This document shows positions 34,648 through 47,500 of a DNA stretch of 64,000 nt, piece after piece. The DNA is from Stereocaulon alpinum. Taxonomy: Eukaryota > Ascomycota > Lecanoromycetes > Lecanorales > Stereocaulaceae. Every line of letters begins with the position of its first letter. Position 1 is the first letter of the stretch. The stretch lies in assembly GCA_018257865.1 (NCBI GenBank), contig JAEUBA010000021.1:124001-188000 (forward strand), read 5' to 3'. Below the pieces are notes generated by a model. That model made no database searches. It had not been told where the DNA came from and saw only the letters and a program-made list of their open reading frames with translations. Both the position numbers and the translations under genes were made by a program.

Positions 34648-35619
34648 TCAAGTAGCAACCTGCAGCGGCGGGAGCTGGGGATTGCCAAATAAATCATCAA
34701 CTCCAAGATTCACCCATTCCATGTGGCCGTACCCATTATCCCCATTGTCGTTAGTAAAACCATTGTCATTGTTGAAAGTAGTTGAATGCGGCGGAATCTG
34801 GAAAGAAGCAGACGTGAAATCTCCCGGAATATAAGTTGGGTTACTGGTATTTAGGAGAGGTGGCATTGATAGTGTCTGATTCGTTGTCATGCCATTGTTC
34901 GATTCAAACTTGCTCCGCCTCTTAGCCATGATAGTACTATGTGGGAACGTAGTTTGCGTATTCGACATTGGCAAGAACGTCGTTTGCGTTGTTGGCGATG
35001 TCGAATGCGAGTCACCATACGTAGAAGTATAATCCTGAGTTCCGGACTGACGAAGATCAAAATTTCGCCATGAGAGTTCGGTATCAAAAACATCGCCGTT
35101 ATTGTCTTCCCAATCGTCGCCTTGCAATACGCCCAAGGATTCGAGAATCTTGTGCGTGAGGGGTTGGCCGTGGTGACCTAATTCGAGAGCGGGGAAGGAC
35201 TCGCCAGCTTGGATGCGGCGGTAAAGTTCTTGGAGGCCGGCAATAAGTTGTGTGTGTTGGCGTTCTAGCATCTGGACATAGCTATTGGGATTGTTAGGTG
35301 GAAATTGGTCTATCTACAAAGGGGAAAGGTGGACCAACACTTTGCGGAAGATGATTTTGTCGGATTTCTTATGTTTACCATAGGCACAGATTGCATCGTC
35401 GGACTTGCAGCGAGAGCAGGGCGAGGCACCGTCACACTGGAGGTTAGATGATGAGTAGAGGTTTTGACAATGTAAGGTCAGTCGTCTACGTACCTTGCAT
35501 TTCTTAAGCCTGCATCGCTGACACGCCTTGACAACTCTTCTTCTTGCCTCATGACCGTCCATGGAGTCCTCTGAAGGGCTTTGAGCTTTGGGACGTGGCA
35601 TATTTACAAAGACAAACAT
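34648..35619 (-). CDS. Small Zn(II)2Cys6 transcription factor
   Basis: Exons 35494-35619, 35339-35436 and 34648-35281 give 285 residues (279 from a second in-frame ATG, MPRPKAQSPSE). The zinc cluster is CQRCRLKKCKCDGASPCSRC, then KSDDAIC, with intron 1 falling directly before CDGA. A predicted helix follows (MLERQHTQLIAGLQELYRRI), then PLTHKILESLGVL and an Asn/Thr/Ser-rich tail. There is no fungal-TF middle domain. The layout resembles the short fungal regulators often labelled fluconazole-resistance-protein-1-like, a weak functional guide. The donor of intron 2 is non-ideal (GTTGGT); it is chosen because it restores VYVQMLERQ in frame. Confidence 0.83.
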
Positions 35620-37331
35620 TTTAGTGAAGATTGGCTATAGTTTGCCAAAAGCTTTTTTCACTAATCCGGTGCCAGAAGATCACAACAGTGGCAAGAAATA
35701 AAAGGATAAGAAAAGAATTAAAGTAGAAAAGAAGATAGAACTACTACAAGATATGGACAGGCGCCTCTGCATACTAAAATGAATCGGGTATCTGGCACGT
35801 AGTCAGATCTGACGTTTTATGTGGTAATGCCGTGCCATATGTGCCTGCAGCAGGGCCCAACCATGTCTTGGACCCTGGCTCCAACCTTATGGTTTTAGGA
35901 CCGGAGACGACCCCGGACCCATTTCCGCTGAAAGATTTGATACAATACAGTATCATTCGTTCGGTCCTCGGTAGAATCGTAATCTTAATCTTGGATGCGA
36001 ATGGAGAGCGGAGAACCGGCGGAGGATGTTCCGCTTGGGTAATTTTACACCATAGGAGTCTATTCGTTCGGGTGAGTGCGTGATGGGAATCCGATAATGG
36101 CAATGTTGGAAATAGGCTTTCTTTTTCGCTAGGCGCTTCTGGAAGTGCCGAAAAACCAATTGAAATTTGCCACTTAAGCTAGTGTCCTGGGGGCTGACTG
36201 GCTGGCTGGGTATCAACCGTATCATTGGTCCGGGAGGCAGGGTCAAGGATCCCAAACATGGCCGTTTGAACTTATTGCAATGAAAAAGAAGTATCCCTCA
36301 TATTTTGCGCCCTCATGATATGATATATAGTCAGACGACGTTCTTGTTGTGCAGATGTACTTGCATCGACTGAGGAAGGCATGTTTCAGATCCAGATAAG
36401 CATTTCGCACCCACCCGTGTGCCTGCAAAGGGTCCAATGGCAACGTTACCATAGCGAACGTTATGAAGCAGTGATGCAACGGACATCAAAAGGGCGACAG
36501 GGTCCTCAGGGTCCTCCGTAGAAGCCTCCGGCTCCGGAATCATGCAAATTTGAAAATCGATGGATCCATGATCGAGGAAAATAATAATGACATAGTGCAA
36601 AATGCGCCATAGTAATGCCACGCAGCAACCGTGCTTTGACAGTTGCGCCTCACCCTATTTCACATCTACACGCATGGATCAGTATTCGATTTGACTGGTC
36701 CAAGCCGTCTTTGGGTCCATAATGGCCATAATGGGTCATTTTTGTGACTATAGACTTCCGTGGACTGATTTGCTCTGATTGCTGTCTCAACGGCGTTTGC
36801 AAATTATGCGTAGAAGGCGCCCATTCTCGTTGTAGAGCAACGGCTGGCTTTCCGGCAACCCTCCAACGTCATCGGGTCAGGTCTATGGAGAAAGCCTAAA
36901 TTTTGATATCGCGCGTGCCTCCTCGCCATCCTGTTTCCTCGCACAATTGATGCCATTGGGGGTGCGATGAAAGCAGTCACAGCGCCTCTTGACCGGAGTT
37001 TTTCAGGCGTGGCGGCCGTAGCTACCTCCGGTTGTACCCAATTAAAATACGAGTCCTCGGCGGAGCCCCCTATGAGCTCAATGTCACTTTAGTAAAGAAG
37101 GGCATGCCCCGTCGGCCGGGATAGCTTGATCGGCTTCAGGCACTTAGTTGCATGCTGCAAGTTCTGTGGATAGTAGATGCTTTGAATATTACTCGACCTT
37201 GTAGCTGGTGGTAGTATCTATTCGCTCATCAGCCCGCACTGCTCGCTCTACAATAATCACACGCGCCCACCTCTTTCTCCCTCTTTCCTACACAGATAGC
37301 CGGGGCATTATCCGATGCAGTTCATGGTACT
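35620..37331. promoter_or_regulatory. Shared 1.7-kb upstream region of two divergent Zn2Cys6 genes
   Basis: The region lies between the small Zn2Cys6 gene (-) and the nit-4-like gene (+). Minus-strand frames between 35774 and 36621 are short and carry no domain. No operator was identified. Long upstream regions are common for fungal regulators. Confidence 0.45.
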
Positions 37332-39658
37332 ATGGCTGACCAACCTGGACCTTTTGATCAATCTGCAACTTCTGGAGCTCGTATACGGCGGTCAAACACC
37401 ATGTCAACCGACGATTCTTCCAATCAGTCCATGCAGGACGTCCAGCCTTCGTCTTCCACAAACCCTTCATCGTCAGCAAATCCATCAACCTCCGAGACGA
37501 CGTCAACATCCCCTGGTCAACCCAGACCTGGCACTGCGAGTGGCACTACCGGCAAGAGACGAAAGGTTCCTGATTCAGTAACCCCAAATGCCTGTACGAA
37601 CTGTAAAAAGGCCAGAGCAAAGGTAAGCAAGCTGTCAATCCCCTTCTTATGTCTTGTCATCAAGAGCGCAAGAGTATTGAACGTTCGAATATAGTGCGAC
37701 GGTGCAAAACCTGCATGCAAGAGATGTGTGAAGCGAAATGCGCGAGATACCTGTCATTACGAAATCCATGCGAAAACGGCAAAAGAACAGATGATTCGAG
37801 AAATTCAACGATTACAGAGGAAGAACGAACACTTGGAAGAAGAAAAGGATAACCTGAGCGAGAAGAACAGCTGGATAGAACAGATCATCGCCTCGCTCAA
37901 AGACGATGGCGAGGGCACCGAGATTATCAGTCGACTCAAACGCGGAGAATCCCATCAAACCATTGCCGAATGGTTGGGCCGACCCTTGGTCCCTGGGCGA
38001 AGGGGTCAAGATCCTCAGAGCTTGTCTCCAACTACTGAGCATAGCATCACCGAGGCCATCACACAATATCACCGGAGGATGGTGGAAGACCGCGATCCTC
38101 GCTACTGGACCAACGTGACGCCGGAAGCTTCGTTGATCGAGCATCTTGTTTACCTTTACTTCACCTGGATCCATCCTATGCATATGCTCTTCGATGAAGG
38201 CCATTTCATGACGAGTTTCAAAGAGTGTTCCGATACATACTGCTCGTCAGCATTGGTCAACATCATTTGTGCGATGTCCTGCAATCTTCTTCATGATGAA
38301 TCATGGGAGGACGACGAGCAGACCAGGGCAGGAATTGGAATGATGCGGAACAAGTTCGTAGATGAGACGCGGGCTTTGATGCGATGCGCAGATCGTGAGA
38401 AGATGACCGCTATACAGACCTACGCCATCATGTTTCTGGTTGAGTTGGGATCCGGCAATGCGCTCATGGGAGCCTCCCATTTGAGGCTTGCAGCAGAGAC
38501 GTTGGTCTCCAAAACAACTCTGGAGCAGTCTTTTGAATCTGAAGAGATATCGGCATGGGGTATACTGACGCTTCATACGTACGTATACAATTTCAGGATA
38601 TAGTAGCGCTTGAAGCTGACGACAGCAGTGCATGGTCGGGACTTACATACCAGAAGCCCACCATTCCTATATCAACGACAGCACACCCCTTTAATAATGT
38701 CCCTACGGACCAGAAAGATGACATCTGGCGATTTTATAGGCAACCAGGAGACACTGACCTTTCGGATCGGGCGAGTTTCTCTCGCGTTGTCGCCTCGGAA
38801 GATGCAAAGTTATTCCGGATTGTGCATGAAACTATCCTAGTGTACTGTGGCAGTCGCGGTAGGGCATCGGCTCGGTCTTTATTGGATTTATACGGACGGT
38901 TTGTGGAGTGGCAAGAGAATTTGCCACTGGAGCTTCAGGATGTGGAGAACGAACCCCTTCCTCATGTCCTCGTATTACAGTAAGTAAACCTACCCCAATG
39001 GTTTAGAGCAACGCTCATATAGTATGACATCAGCATCCACTACCAAGTAGCATTAGTCCATTTGCTTCAACCCCTCCTTCATCTCGACCACCTTTACCAA
39101 GAATCATATAAACAGTTGCAAAATCTTGTCATCAGACACGCGAAGCGTGGGTTTCATCTCCTTAACCGGTACTCTAGGCTTTACACAAATTACTACCTCT
39201 CACCACTGCACCTGTTCTGCCTCGTCCATATATGCGACACTGTAGTGCGCTACGACGACTCCGACGAGGCACGAAGGACAGAATATATCCGTTACTGCTT
39301 CACCTCGCTTGAACAAGCCAAAGTCGGCTACCCACTCGCTGGACCTTTGCAGAAGATGTTCCGTACTGCCCTGTCCAACTACAAGGTGTCCATTTCTGAC
39401 GAGTTGGAGGGTATCATCGGAGCCTCAGCTCGCATCGGTCCTGAAGAATTGTTGGAAGCGTGCACAAGAGAATCGTATGTGCAGCCCGTTCTACAGATTG
39501 TGCCTAACATGGAGACGGGACTCGGTCAGGACTTTATGGATGGATATCATCAACAGTATGAGAGTAGGACTGTGGAGCAGTCTCAGGAGGAGAGGTCGAG
39601 TGGAACGGCGAGAGGGAAGCAGAAAAGGGTCGACATTGGTGCGCTTTTGAATCAATGA
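37332..39658 (+). CDS. Zn2Cys6 transcription factor, nit-4/NirA-like family
   Basis: Exons 37332-37622, 37695-38578, 38626-38979 and 39034-39658 give 717 residues. A Ser/Thr-rich N terminus precedes the zinc cluster ACTNCKKARAKCDGAKPAC, then KRCVKRNARDTCHYE, with intron 1 directly before CDGA. A coiled coil follows (EQMIREIQRLQRKNEHLEEE), then SWIEQIIASLKDDGEG and SHQTIAEWLGRP, a pattern seen in proteins annotated as nitrogen assimilation factor nit-4. The fungal-TF region includes LVYLYFTWIHPMHMLFDEGH. All four exon joins keep phase, for example ILTLHT then SAWSGLTYQKP. Whether it acts on nitrate genes is not shown; the nit-4 label covers a large family with other roles. Confidence 0.87.
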
Positions 39659-40301
39659 TGTATTAATGATGACTATTATGACAGCATAGCGAAGGTTGTA
39701 CGTTATTGGGCGCAGCAACGTGGCGTTCTAGACTCGGCGGCATGCATTCTGTCGACGAACTCAGCATCGGTTCCAATACAGTGTTTTTTCATGCGACCGT
39801 TTCTTGGACTTGGATGAGATTGAGGCTCTGAGAGTGGTCCGGCATGGACTGTCCATCTATGCCTTGCCGTAAGTCTTTCGCATTGTTGGGTTCGGCGCAT
39901 GTTGCCGTGATACCACCTGGACGCAATGAAATACTGTTCAAAAGTCATTTTGGCTTGTACGACTCCGCTATTTGTACCTCGATGAGAGACTTGTAGAGAA
40001 GGGACACCGATGCCATGAGGTGGCCTTGTGTTGGCCTGGAGTCCTGAGACGTGTCTTCATGTAATGGGCGGAGAATTGAAAATATCATTAAGTAAGGGTA
40101 TATGTGTGGCAAATATCAAGGAAAGGCGTGGGTAGGCGCGAGGAAGGTCAGCCGAGCTCATGGCTTTGGCTCGACTGTTCCTTCCGGTTTTAGATTAAAC
40201 ACAACATCGTGATCTTCACAAGGAATCGAAATTTATATCTTACTCGTCGCAATGATGCATATGCTGATCATAGAGCATAGTTCAGATCCTTCGGAAAGCC
40301 A
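39659..40301. other. Intergenic, no gene seen
   Basis: This separates two + strand genes and should hold the terminator of the nit-4-like gene and the promoter of the methyltransferase gene. No conserved frame was seen. Confidence 0.5.
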
Positions 40302-41306
40302 ATGACCAGACATCGGGCATCGCCTGTCCCGAAACCTTTGGCATACAGGTATGTTCAGTTCGCGTATATTCTAGAATTTTCTCCAACTTTCCTTTCCCAT
40401 CTTCCACCCAATTCACTTACATAAATATCCCCACTCAGGCCCACTCTTTCCAACCGACCTGGTAAAGACATACCCTTGCCACCTCCAAAACCCCGCCGTA
40501 CAGGTTTCTGGATAGCCGGCGGACTCTTCCTCGGCGGTGTTGCAGCCTACACCGCCTTCCTCTACGCCACCCTCGTTCTAGAACCCGACTACCCTCTCCC
40601 CGAACAAGACGCAGACGTGTCTTCCCGCTATGATGCCAGAGCTAAGAGTTTCGACGACGATGTCTCCATCTTTGAAGGAATATTTGGCGTCAATGCTTTG
40701 CGTAAGCGGTTAGCCGAAGAAGCCAGCGGCCAAATTTTGGAAGTCAGCTCTGGTACCGGGAGAAATTCATTATATTATGATCTGGAGAAGGTGAAGAGCT
40801 TGACTTTTGTTGATCAGAGTGGACCTATGGTTGAAATTGCACGGAAAAGATGGGATATGCTGCATCCGGGCTATAAGAACTGTTCATTCTACATACAATC
40901 CGCTACTGATCCACTCCCCGCGACGGCGGTCCCGAAAGGAGGATTTACCACTATTCTACAGACAATGGGCATCTGCTCTACACCTAATCCAGCAGCAACT
41001 CTCTCACATCTGGGTACGTTGGTGGATCCGGCTGAAGGCAGGATATTGTTGCTCGAGCATGGACGAAGCAATTATAGCTTCGTGAATTGGGTGTTGGACA
41101 AGTCGGCTGCTAGACATGCTGACAAGCATGGTTGCTGGCCTAACAGAGATATCAGAAAGGTATTGAAGGAGAGCGGACTTGTGATTGAAAAGATTGAGGT
41201 CTCGAGTTTCGGGACGCTTTACTATGTGGAGGCGAGACCGGGAGTGAAACAGATAGGGGCATGGAAAAGCGCCGAGACAAAAGAGAAGAGTAAGAGTTTC
41301 ATATGA
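40302..41306 (+). CDS. OMS1: OMS1-like mitochondrial membrane methyltransferase
   Basis: Exons 40302-40348 and 40439-41306 give 304 residues. The first exon codes MTRHRASPVPKPLAY and joins a proline-rich stretch. One membrane segment follows (about residues 45-66, GFWIAGGLFLGGVAAYTAFL). The soluble part has the SAM-binding glycine loop ILEVSSGTGRNSLYY and LTFVDQSGPMVEIARKRW. It then reads TILQTMGICSTPNPAATLSH and LLLEHGRSNYSFVNWVL, the pattern of class I methyltransferases related to yeast Oms1 of the inner mitochondrial membrane. Yeast Oms1 overexpression suppresses OXA1 defects. The substrate is unknown. It is shorter than yeast Oms1 (471), as is usual for filamentous-fungal relatives. Confidence 0.85.
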
Positions 41307-42037
41307 GAGCTGAGCCAGAAGACGAGAGTAGTCGTGTACAGAGATGATTCGAAGGGTAATTCCTAAAGAAAACGCGGGCCCATTGCTACGAGGAAACGTA
41401 GAATCACCGGATCTCGAGCCCTGGAGAGCAAAGACTGAGACCAAACAAACCAACTACTAGTAAAGTAGGCCGTAAAAAGGTTACTAGAGCTGGATGGAGC
41501 TCTGGATGACACAAAATTCGACTCTATCTAAGATTCTCAATTATCTACTCCAGGAGCGAACAGGATCTCGGAATAGGCCACAATGTACGTATATCACGCC
41601 ACTCACCTGCTTCAGAATCGAGCAGGATCTCGCATTAGGCCAAAACATTGGAGATTTTACTCTACTCACTATTTGGGAAGCTCACAAGGTTTGCTTGCAA
41701 TCGTTTACGCAATTCGACTTGTGTGTGTTATGCCTTAGCCTGTTCCAATTGCCATCGTTCCTCTCCTCTCCGCCAATTGGATGCTTTTCTCAATTTGGCC
41801 TGTCTTGTCTAGCTTTTCCAGTAAGCAATCTTGCCCCTTACTCTCTGCGCGCTGCAGGCATGCAGTGATATCATATACTGGTGTCTCACATGACGTGCCT
41901 ACCTTGGTTAAGCGCTACGTCCTCCTTCGTTCACACGGAGCGAGGTTTGTCTTAGGAAGTTGTTCATCTCATTTCGATTCTTTTCACCGAGGTTCTTTGA
42001 AAGATCATACATCCACGCCCCTCAACCAACCTCCAAC
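41307..42037. other. Intergenic between convergent genes
   Basis: The region lies between the 3' ends of the methyltransferase (+) and the FAD oxidoreductase (-). It is pyrimidine-rich toward 42000. No gene was supported. Confidence 0.5.
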
Positions 42038-43827
42038 TCAAAGCCTACTTCCCCTCCCCCTCCTCAGCTCATCCCCCAACACTACCCCCCTCTTCCCCCT
42101 TCGACTCCCATCCTCCGTCCCTGCAAACGACACCCCCACCCCCTCCCTCCACCTCCACAATCCCCTCAACTCCTCCCCCAAACCCCCCTCTACCCCCTCC
42201 ACAATCCTCTCCCCCAACACAGGCAAAAATTTAAACCCATGCCCACTTCCCCCCGTCGCCAAAAACACCCCCTCATACCCCGGATGGTAATCAATCAAGA
42301 AATCCCCACTAGGCGTATCCGTATACCAACATATCCTCGTCCTGCAAAACGCCCTCTCGCCTAGCCAGGGTATCGTCGCTCGTAGGAAATTACGCAGCGA
42401 GGATTCGGCTCGTGGGGGTATCGGAGCGAATGTTGACGCGGGTAGACTCGTTATTATTTCCTTGCCTTCGGGTGATACGCGCGTTGGGTTCGTGTAGCCG
42501 TAGCTGTGGTTCGCTACTTTGAGGATCCATCCTCCTCCTCCTCCTCCTTCGCCTTTCCCCTCTACTCCTCCTCCACTAGCTACGGGGTCCCAAACAGGCG
42601 GTATAACAAACATACCCGTACTCAGATTCAACAGCACGGGCATCTTTGCTAGCTGTGCCGCTTCGGAAGTGGAGAGGGGCACGTAGGCTATTATTTGGGC
42701 TGTGGCTTCGGCGCGGCCGCGGAGGTCGAGGAGGGAGGGCGTCCATGCTCCGAGGGCGAGGATTGTTAGGTCTGCTCGGACCTCTTCTGAGTTTTTGGAG
42801 GCGAGGAGGGCGCCGAGGACGCGTTTCTTGGGGGGTTTAGGGTGCGGCTGGTGCGGCTGGTGCGGAGTAGGAGGAGTGGGAGGGATGGTCGAGAAGAGCA
42901 ACCTCTTGACTTTTGCGCGTTTGAATACCACCTCTCCTCCCTTCCTGCGCCCCCGATTCCTGGCTCTGGCTCTAGCCTTTTGAACAACCATATCCATAAC
43001 ACCCCTCATCGCCGCACTAGCATCAACCCATCCACTCCCCCAATTCACATACCCTCTCTCCCCTATCCCGTTCCCTCCTTCCCCTCCTCCATCTCCACTC
43101 TCTTCTCCCCCACCCGTCCCCACACCCAAACACCCCCTCACCTCCCCCCTACTCCCCAACCCCCTAACCTCGCACCCAAGCGCCCACGCATGCTCTCTCG
43201 CTTTCTCCACATACTCGGAACCAGACGCGTTGGCCGTGAGTACGATGCCGCTTTCCCTATAGATACCTCTACCGCCGAACCCCCCGCGCCATTGTTCCTG
43301 AGCCAGGAGCGCGAGGCGCGCGTAGACCGGGTTTGCGTAGTCGGGGCGTATTATGCGCGAGGAATCATGTGAGGCGGAATGAGGGTTCTGCGCTTCTTGC
43401 AAGTCTTTCGGCGTCTGGGTAGATGTATCGGTATCGTTGCACGTGGCTGCTGACGATTGAGAAGCAGGACGCGTAGGATTACGGTCAAGGTCAAGGTCGA
43501 GATCGAGGGAACGTAAATGCGTATCTACAAGCGTGATCCTCGTCCCCTCATACCGTGGATTGGAAAGGAGAGCAAGTGTAGTCGATACTAGAGTTTGGTT
43601 CGATAGATTAGTGACTTTGGTTGGTACGTGGGCGGTACCTTGGGTACGGAAGGTAAGGAGGTAGGTGTGAGAGGACGGGGTTTCCGCGCACGGGGGGGGG
43701 ACTAGTTATGCAGGGTGGATTGGGGGCTGTGCTTACGGCCGAAGACGCCGGCGCCTATGATGAGGATTGAGGATGGGGTTGGGTGTTTGGTTGGTGGGCA
43801 GGGTTCCGTGGGTGCGCTGGGGGTCAT
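42038..43827 (-). CDS. FAD-dependent oxidoreductase (DAO family), peroxisomal signal
   Basis: Exons 43737-43827 and 42038-43587 give 546 residues. The nucleotide-binding start SSILIIGAGVFGLSTTLALL is split by intron 1. The later SRIIRPDYANPVYARLALLA and DFLIDYHPGYEGVFLATGG fit the DAO family of sarcosine oxidase, fructosyl-amine oxidase and saccharopine oxidase. The last residues are SRL, a PTS1 peroxisomal signal common in this family. The coding region is GC-rich, with low-complexity inserts (Gly/Glu runs near 43100 and 42540, Pro/His repeat near 42850), so the long opposite-strand frames are compositional. The intron is 148 bp, long for this window, and includes a run of nine G on the + strand. 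The substrate is not determinable. Confidence 0.88.
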
Positions 43828-44627
43828 GCTGGGTTTTTTGGAGGGTTGGAGGCTGAGACGAGAGGGGTTTGTGGGTTAGTTAGAGGCCGTGGTTTATTTA
43901 TATTGGCATTGTGCTTGAATGTGTATTACGTCTATGAGTAGGTCCGAAGACTTCATTGTAATACTGCTACGGGTTTGCCCGGGTGCACATGGAAGTTCAT
44001 GGAATAGAATCTATTCCATACTATCGAATTTTTATCTGACCTTGGTCCGATTAAATCGACGACCAGCCCGGGATTAGGCATCAGTCTTGGAGAGCAATGT
44101 GCATGCAAGCTCATGAAAGTAGAAAGCCACCACTATGCATGAGTCAATCCACCACCTCGAAAAGATTCTTCTCAACCTCTGCGTCTGTCTCTCAATTTGA
44201 TATTTCACTCCCATGGAGCAACATGAGAACATCGTTTCTGATGTCCTCCACACGAATCGCACTTCGGCGGTGTCCACCGACCAGCGCACGAAAACCGCCG
44301 TGCGACTTTCTAGTATATCTTTCTTGATTAAGGAACGCCCGCTGCATGAAATGTGCCCCGATATGGAAATGTTTCTGTCCACCGAACTCCTCTTTTGCAT
44401 GCTAGTGTGTTACTAAAAGGTATATCGAGAGCAAGGTGAGTAGCCAGTAGGCGCAGTGTGTGCAGCCGCTGTTGCTAAACTCGCGTTTGCAACCGATGAT
44501 GGCGAAATGAATGGTCGTAAAGCCGTTAGGATAGTGTGGAAGGTGTAATGTACAGGCGGATTGGGTTGTAGGACATGTTGGTACAATGATCGATCTCTGT
44601 TGAAGAACAGCACGGTAGGGTGGTAGC
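43828..44627. other. Intergenic, no gene supported
   Basis: This lies upstream of the FAD oxidoreductase and downstream of TBP. A minus-strand frame at 44074-44400 has no recognisable domain. Confidence 0.5.
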
Positions 44628-45634
44628 TCAGACTTTGCGGAAATCTGTCCGCGTTAGTGGAGGAGCTCGTGCTGTGATAGAAATACCTCATACCTTGAAG
44701 CACAGGGTAGATCATCTCGAAAGCTTGGTAGATCTCCTCGCGTACCTTCGCACCAGTCAAGACAATCTTGCCGCTCACGAAGATCAATAGGACGATCTTG
44801 GGCTTGATCATTCGGTAGATGAGACCGGGGAATAGTTCTGGCTCGTACGAGCTGAACATATGATGACGGCTGGCAAGACCTTCGAGACGAATGGGGAACT
44901 TGATGTCGCCTGAGGAAGTCAGTAATTGACATCGACGAGTTGGGTAAGCCTCAACTTACATGAGCCGACAATGTTCTGAATCTTGAAGTCGGTAAACTTG
45001 GCATTGAACCCAAGCTTCTGAATGATTCTCGCGTACTTCCTAGAAGCGAGCTTGGAATCATCCTCCGACTTCGCGCCAGTGACTACCATCTTGCCAGAAG
45101 CGAAGATCAGAGCCGTGGTCTTTGGGTCGCGGATACGCATGATGACCGCAGCGAAACGCTAGAGATCTTGTTTAGCACCCCATGTAGAATATGGTATGAT
45201 GCGGTCAGTAGTACCTTGGGATTGTATTCCGCATTTCTAGCATGCAGCGCAATCGTCTTGAGGTCCAAGCGACAATCGAGATTGACCGTGGCGACGATGT
45301 TTCTTAAGAAGACATGCCATTAAGCCTCGAGGTCAAACAAGAGACAAGACAGGATTTATACTCACTGCAAGGTCGGAACTATTCCACTAACACCCTGTCC
45401 ATCACCAGGCGTCGCAGCGGGAGTTGTGGGAGTCACCCCGTTGCCGTTGGATGAGGCATCCACTCCTTTCTGTAGCTGCTGCCCATTTTGGTATGCACCA
45501 TTCGCCTGGGGTATACCATCTTTTTCAGAAGGTGGCGTCAATTCTCCAGCTCCGCCTGGGAAGGACAAGGAGGCTGGCGAGGTGAAGGCCGTAGCTTGTT
45601 GTGCGGTGGACGGGTGTGTAGTGAGGGTATCCAT
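44628..45634 (-). CDS. SPT15: TATA-box-binding protein
   Basis: Exons 45366-45634, 45215-45302, 44960-45158, 44694-44909 and 44628-44644 give 262 residues. A variable Ser/Thr/Pro/Gln N-terminal part (about 1-83) precedes the conserved saddle made of two direct repeats. The first has NIVATVNLDCRLDLKTIALH and ALIFASGKMVVTGAKSEDDS. The second has QNIVGSCDIKFPIRLEGLAS, SYEPELFPGLIYRMIKPKIV and LLIFVSGKIVLTGAKVREEI. The final exon encodes only DFRKV. The protein binds TATA elements and nucleates initiation by all three RNA polymerases. Length fits Aspergillus TBP. The final acceptor (GGACAG) and every phase agree with the conserved protein. Confidence 0.98.
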
Positions 45635-47500
45635 TCTTGCGATCGAGTGCCTGTGATGGGGTGGCTTCGACTTGCAAGTACAGCGATGGCTGAGTATGAA
45701 AGAGTCGGCAGTCTGTATTGCGCAAGGTCAGAATGAGGGAGGTCCTTGATGAGAGAGATCCGATATCGTAATACGAGGTTCGGATCGCAAAAGGAAGATG
45801 GCACGACGATGGAAGAGCTTCGCAAAGTTGACCGAGATGGAGTTGATGATTCGTACCGTATGCGGGAGATGAACAAACAAATGTCTCCCCTACAGTCGCT
45901 GCTCGACGTGACACTTTGTGCCTTTCCAACACTCTCTCATCAAGCGCGGAATCCAACGCAGGCCGAAGACTCGTTGTCGCAGACTTGAGCCTTGCTCCCT
46001 GGCGGTTGTGTCGTTAATGAGGTATTGTGAGGTTGAAGAGTGAGGTGACAAGTGAGATCACAATGTCAGAGGTGGAAGCCGCTAAATCAAATCGGAAGGA
46101 GGGGCAGGATCTCGTCTGAGAGTGGGGAAAGCGCACGTATAGTGCGTCTTTCGAATGGTATTAAATTAGAAACTTGTTCTGTAACTTCTATCTGTGGTTC
46201 CAGAGGAGGCGGAGATGTAGAGTCGATGGGTTGTGGTGTTAACGTTGGGAGGAGACGTCAACAGCAAAGGATTTATGAGGCGGGCGCCAAGACTTTTCGA
46301 AAAACTTGAGGGGAGGGCACGCGCTGGACTTTATAGGCGTAAGGTCTCAAGGCAGCCATTCGCCGCCTTTGGATTTTGCATCCTGCACTACCCGGATCAC
46401 GCCGAGCTAGTCTGCATTCGTCCAAGCGTGCTGCATTTAGCGCATTTTAATCCCTGTGATAGGATCCCACAAAGCGGGCGGTGGCACCCTGAAACTCTTC
46501 TTGCGCGGATAAGCAGCCACTTACCCAATCTTATTGGCTTGCCTCGCCCCTTTTCTTTGTGCTCTTGCGCTAGATCCTCGCTGCTTTTGCTGCTCATTTT
46601 CGGCTTGATGCTTCGCTCCCCACCCTTTCGCTTCTCTTCTCCCTCTTTCTCGCCCGTTGTGAGATGTTGGCAGGCTGTCGTACCACAGTAATGTTGTACA
46701 ACTTTACGCCTACGTAGCCGCGTAGTATATTAACGTTGTCTCCTACGCATTCTACTCTTTGAATGGACCGCATCCAAAATTGAACACCGCTCGAGGACGC
46801 AATGCACTTGCGGGTCTTAGACTCATTCCACAGGTCGACGCTGAAGTGCTGACATGCTATTCCGAGGTAGAGACAGCCAGCATAGTTGCGCAAGCAATTG
46901 GGTCGAAGAAATGAACATTCGAAAAAACAACAAGGTCATATTGTGGTATCAGTGCTTCTGGAGACAATGTGAGCGGCGTCGCAATACTTCGCAGCCCTTT
47001 CAACTCAAACCGCGCCCCCTTTTCGTAGCAACCGAGACTTCCGGCTGGTAAGGGCTTGGAATGGGGGGGGCAAGGCACAAGATGTCACAGATACAATAGT
47101 CTGAGCTCAGATGTCGCAGCTGTACTGCTGTCATCGATGCTGTCAAGAGCGCTGATATGTACACCTATTGGTGGATATAGTAGAAATCTAGTATATGTAT
47201 CACACAGAAAAGTATGAAACTACTACTACACCATTGTACCAGCGCCATTAGAATCGAACATAATACTATTAAGTGTTAAACCGCAAACACACACCGGATT
47301 GAAGTGGCAAGCACAGACGTATGTGCAATATTACAGGGCACGTCCAGACGTGTAAAGCGCGTCCTTAAGAGAAGTAGCTGTCAGGCCTGTATATCACTGG
47401 TGTCTGCGACTCTCTTGGGCGTCGTGATAAGGCTTCTCGTACAGTTGCTACTATTCGTCATCTCCACAGAACACCGATATTCGTTGGTCTACCACTAACC
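45635..47500. other. Long divergent upstream region of TBP and the RS-protein gene
   Basis: 1.9 kb with no supported gene. A pyrimidine-rich part lies at 46550-46660. The open frames are short and non-conserved. Some of it is probably 5' untranslated sequence. Confidence 0.5.

Noticed and set aside
34331..34651. Minus-strand 106-codon frame after the small Zn2Cys6 gene
   Set aside because: It begins at that gene's stop and lacks domains or conservation signals; more likely 3' flank.
42842..43372. Plus-strand proline-rich open frame
   Set aside because: It is antisense to the GC-rich FAD oxidoreductase and purely compositional.
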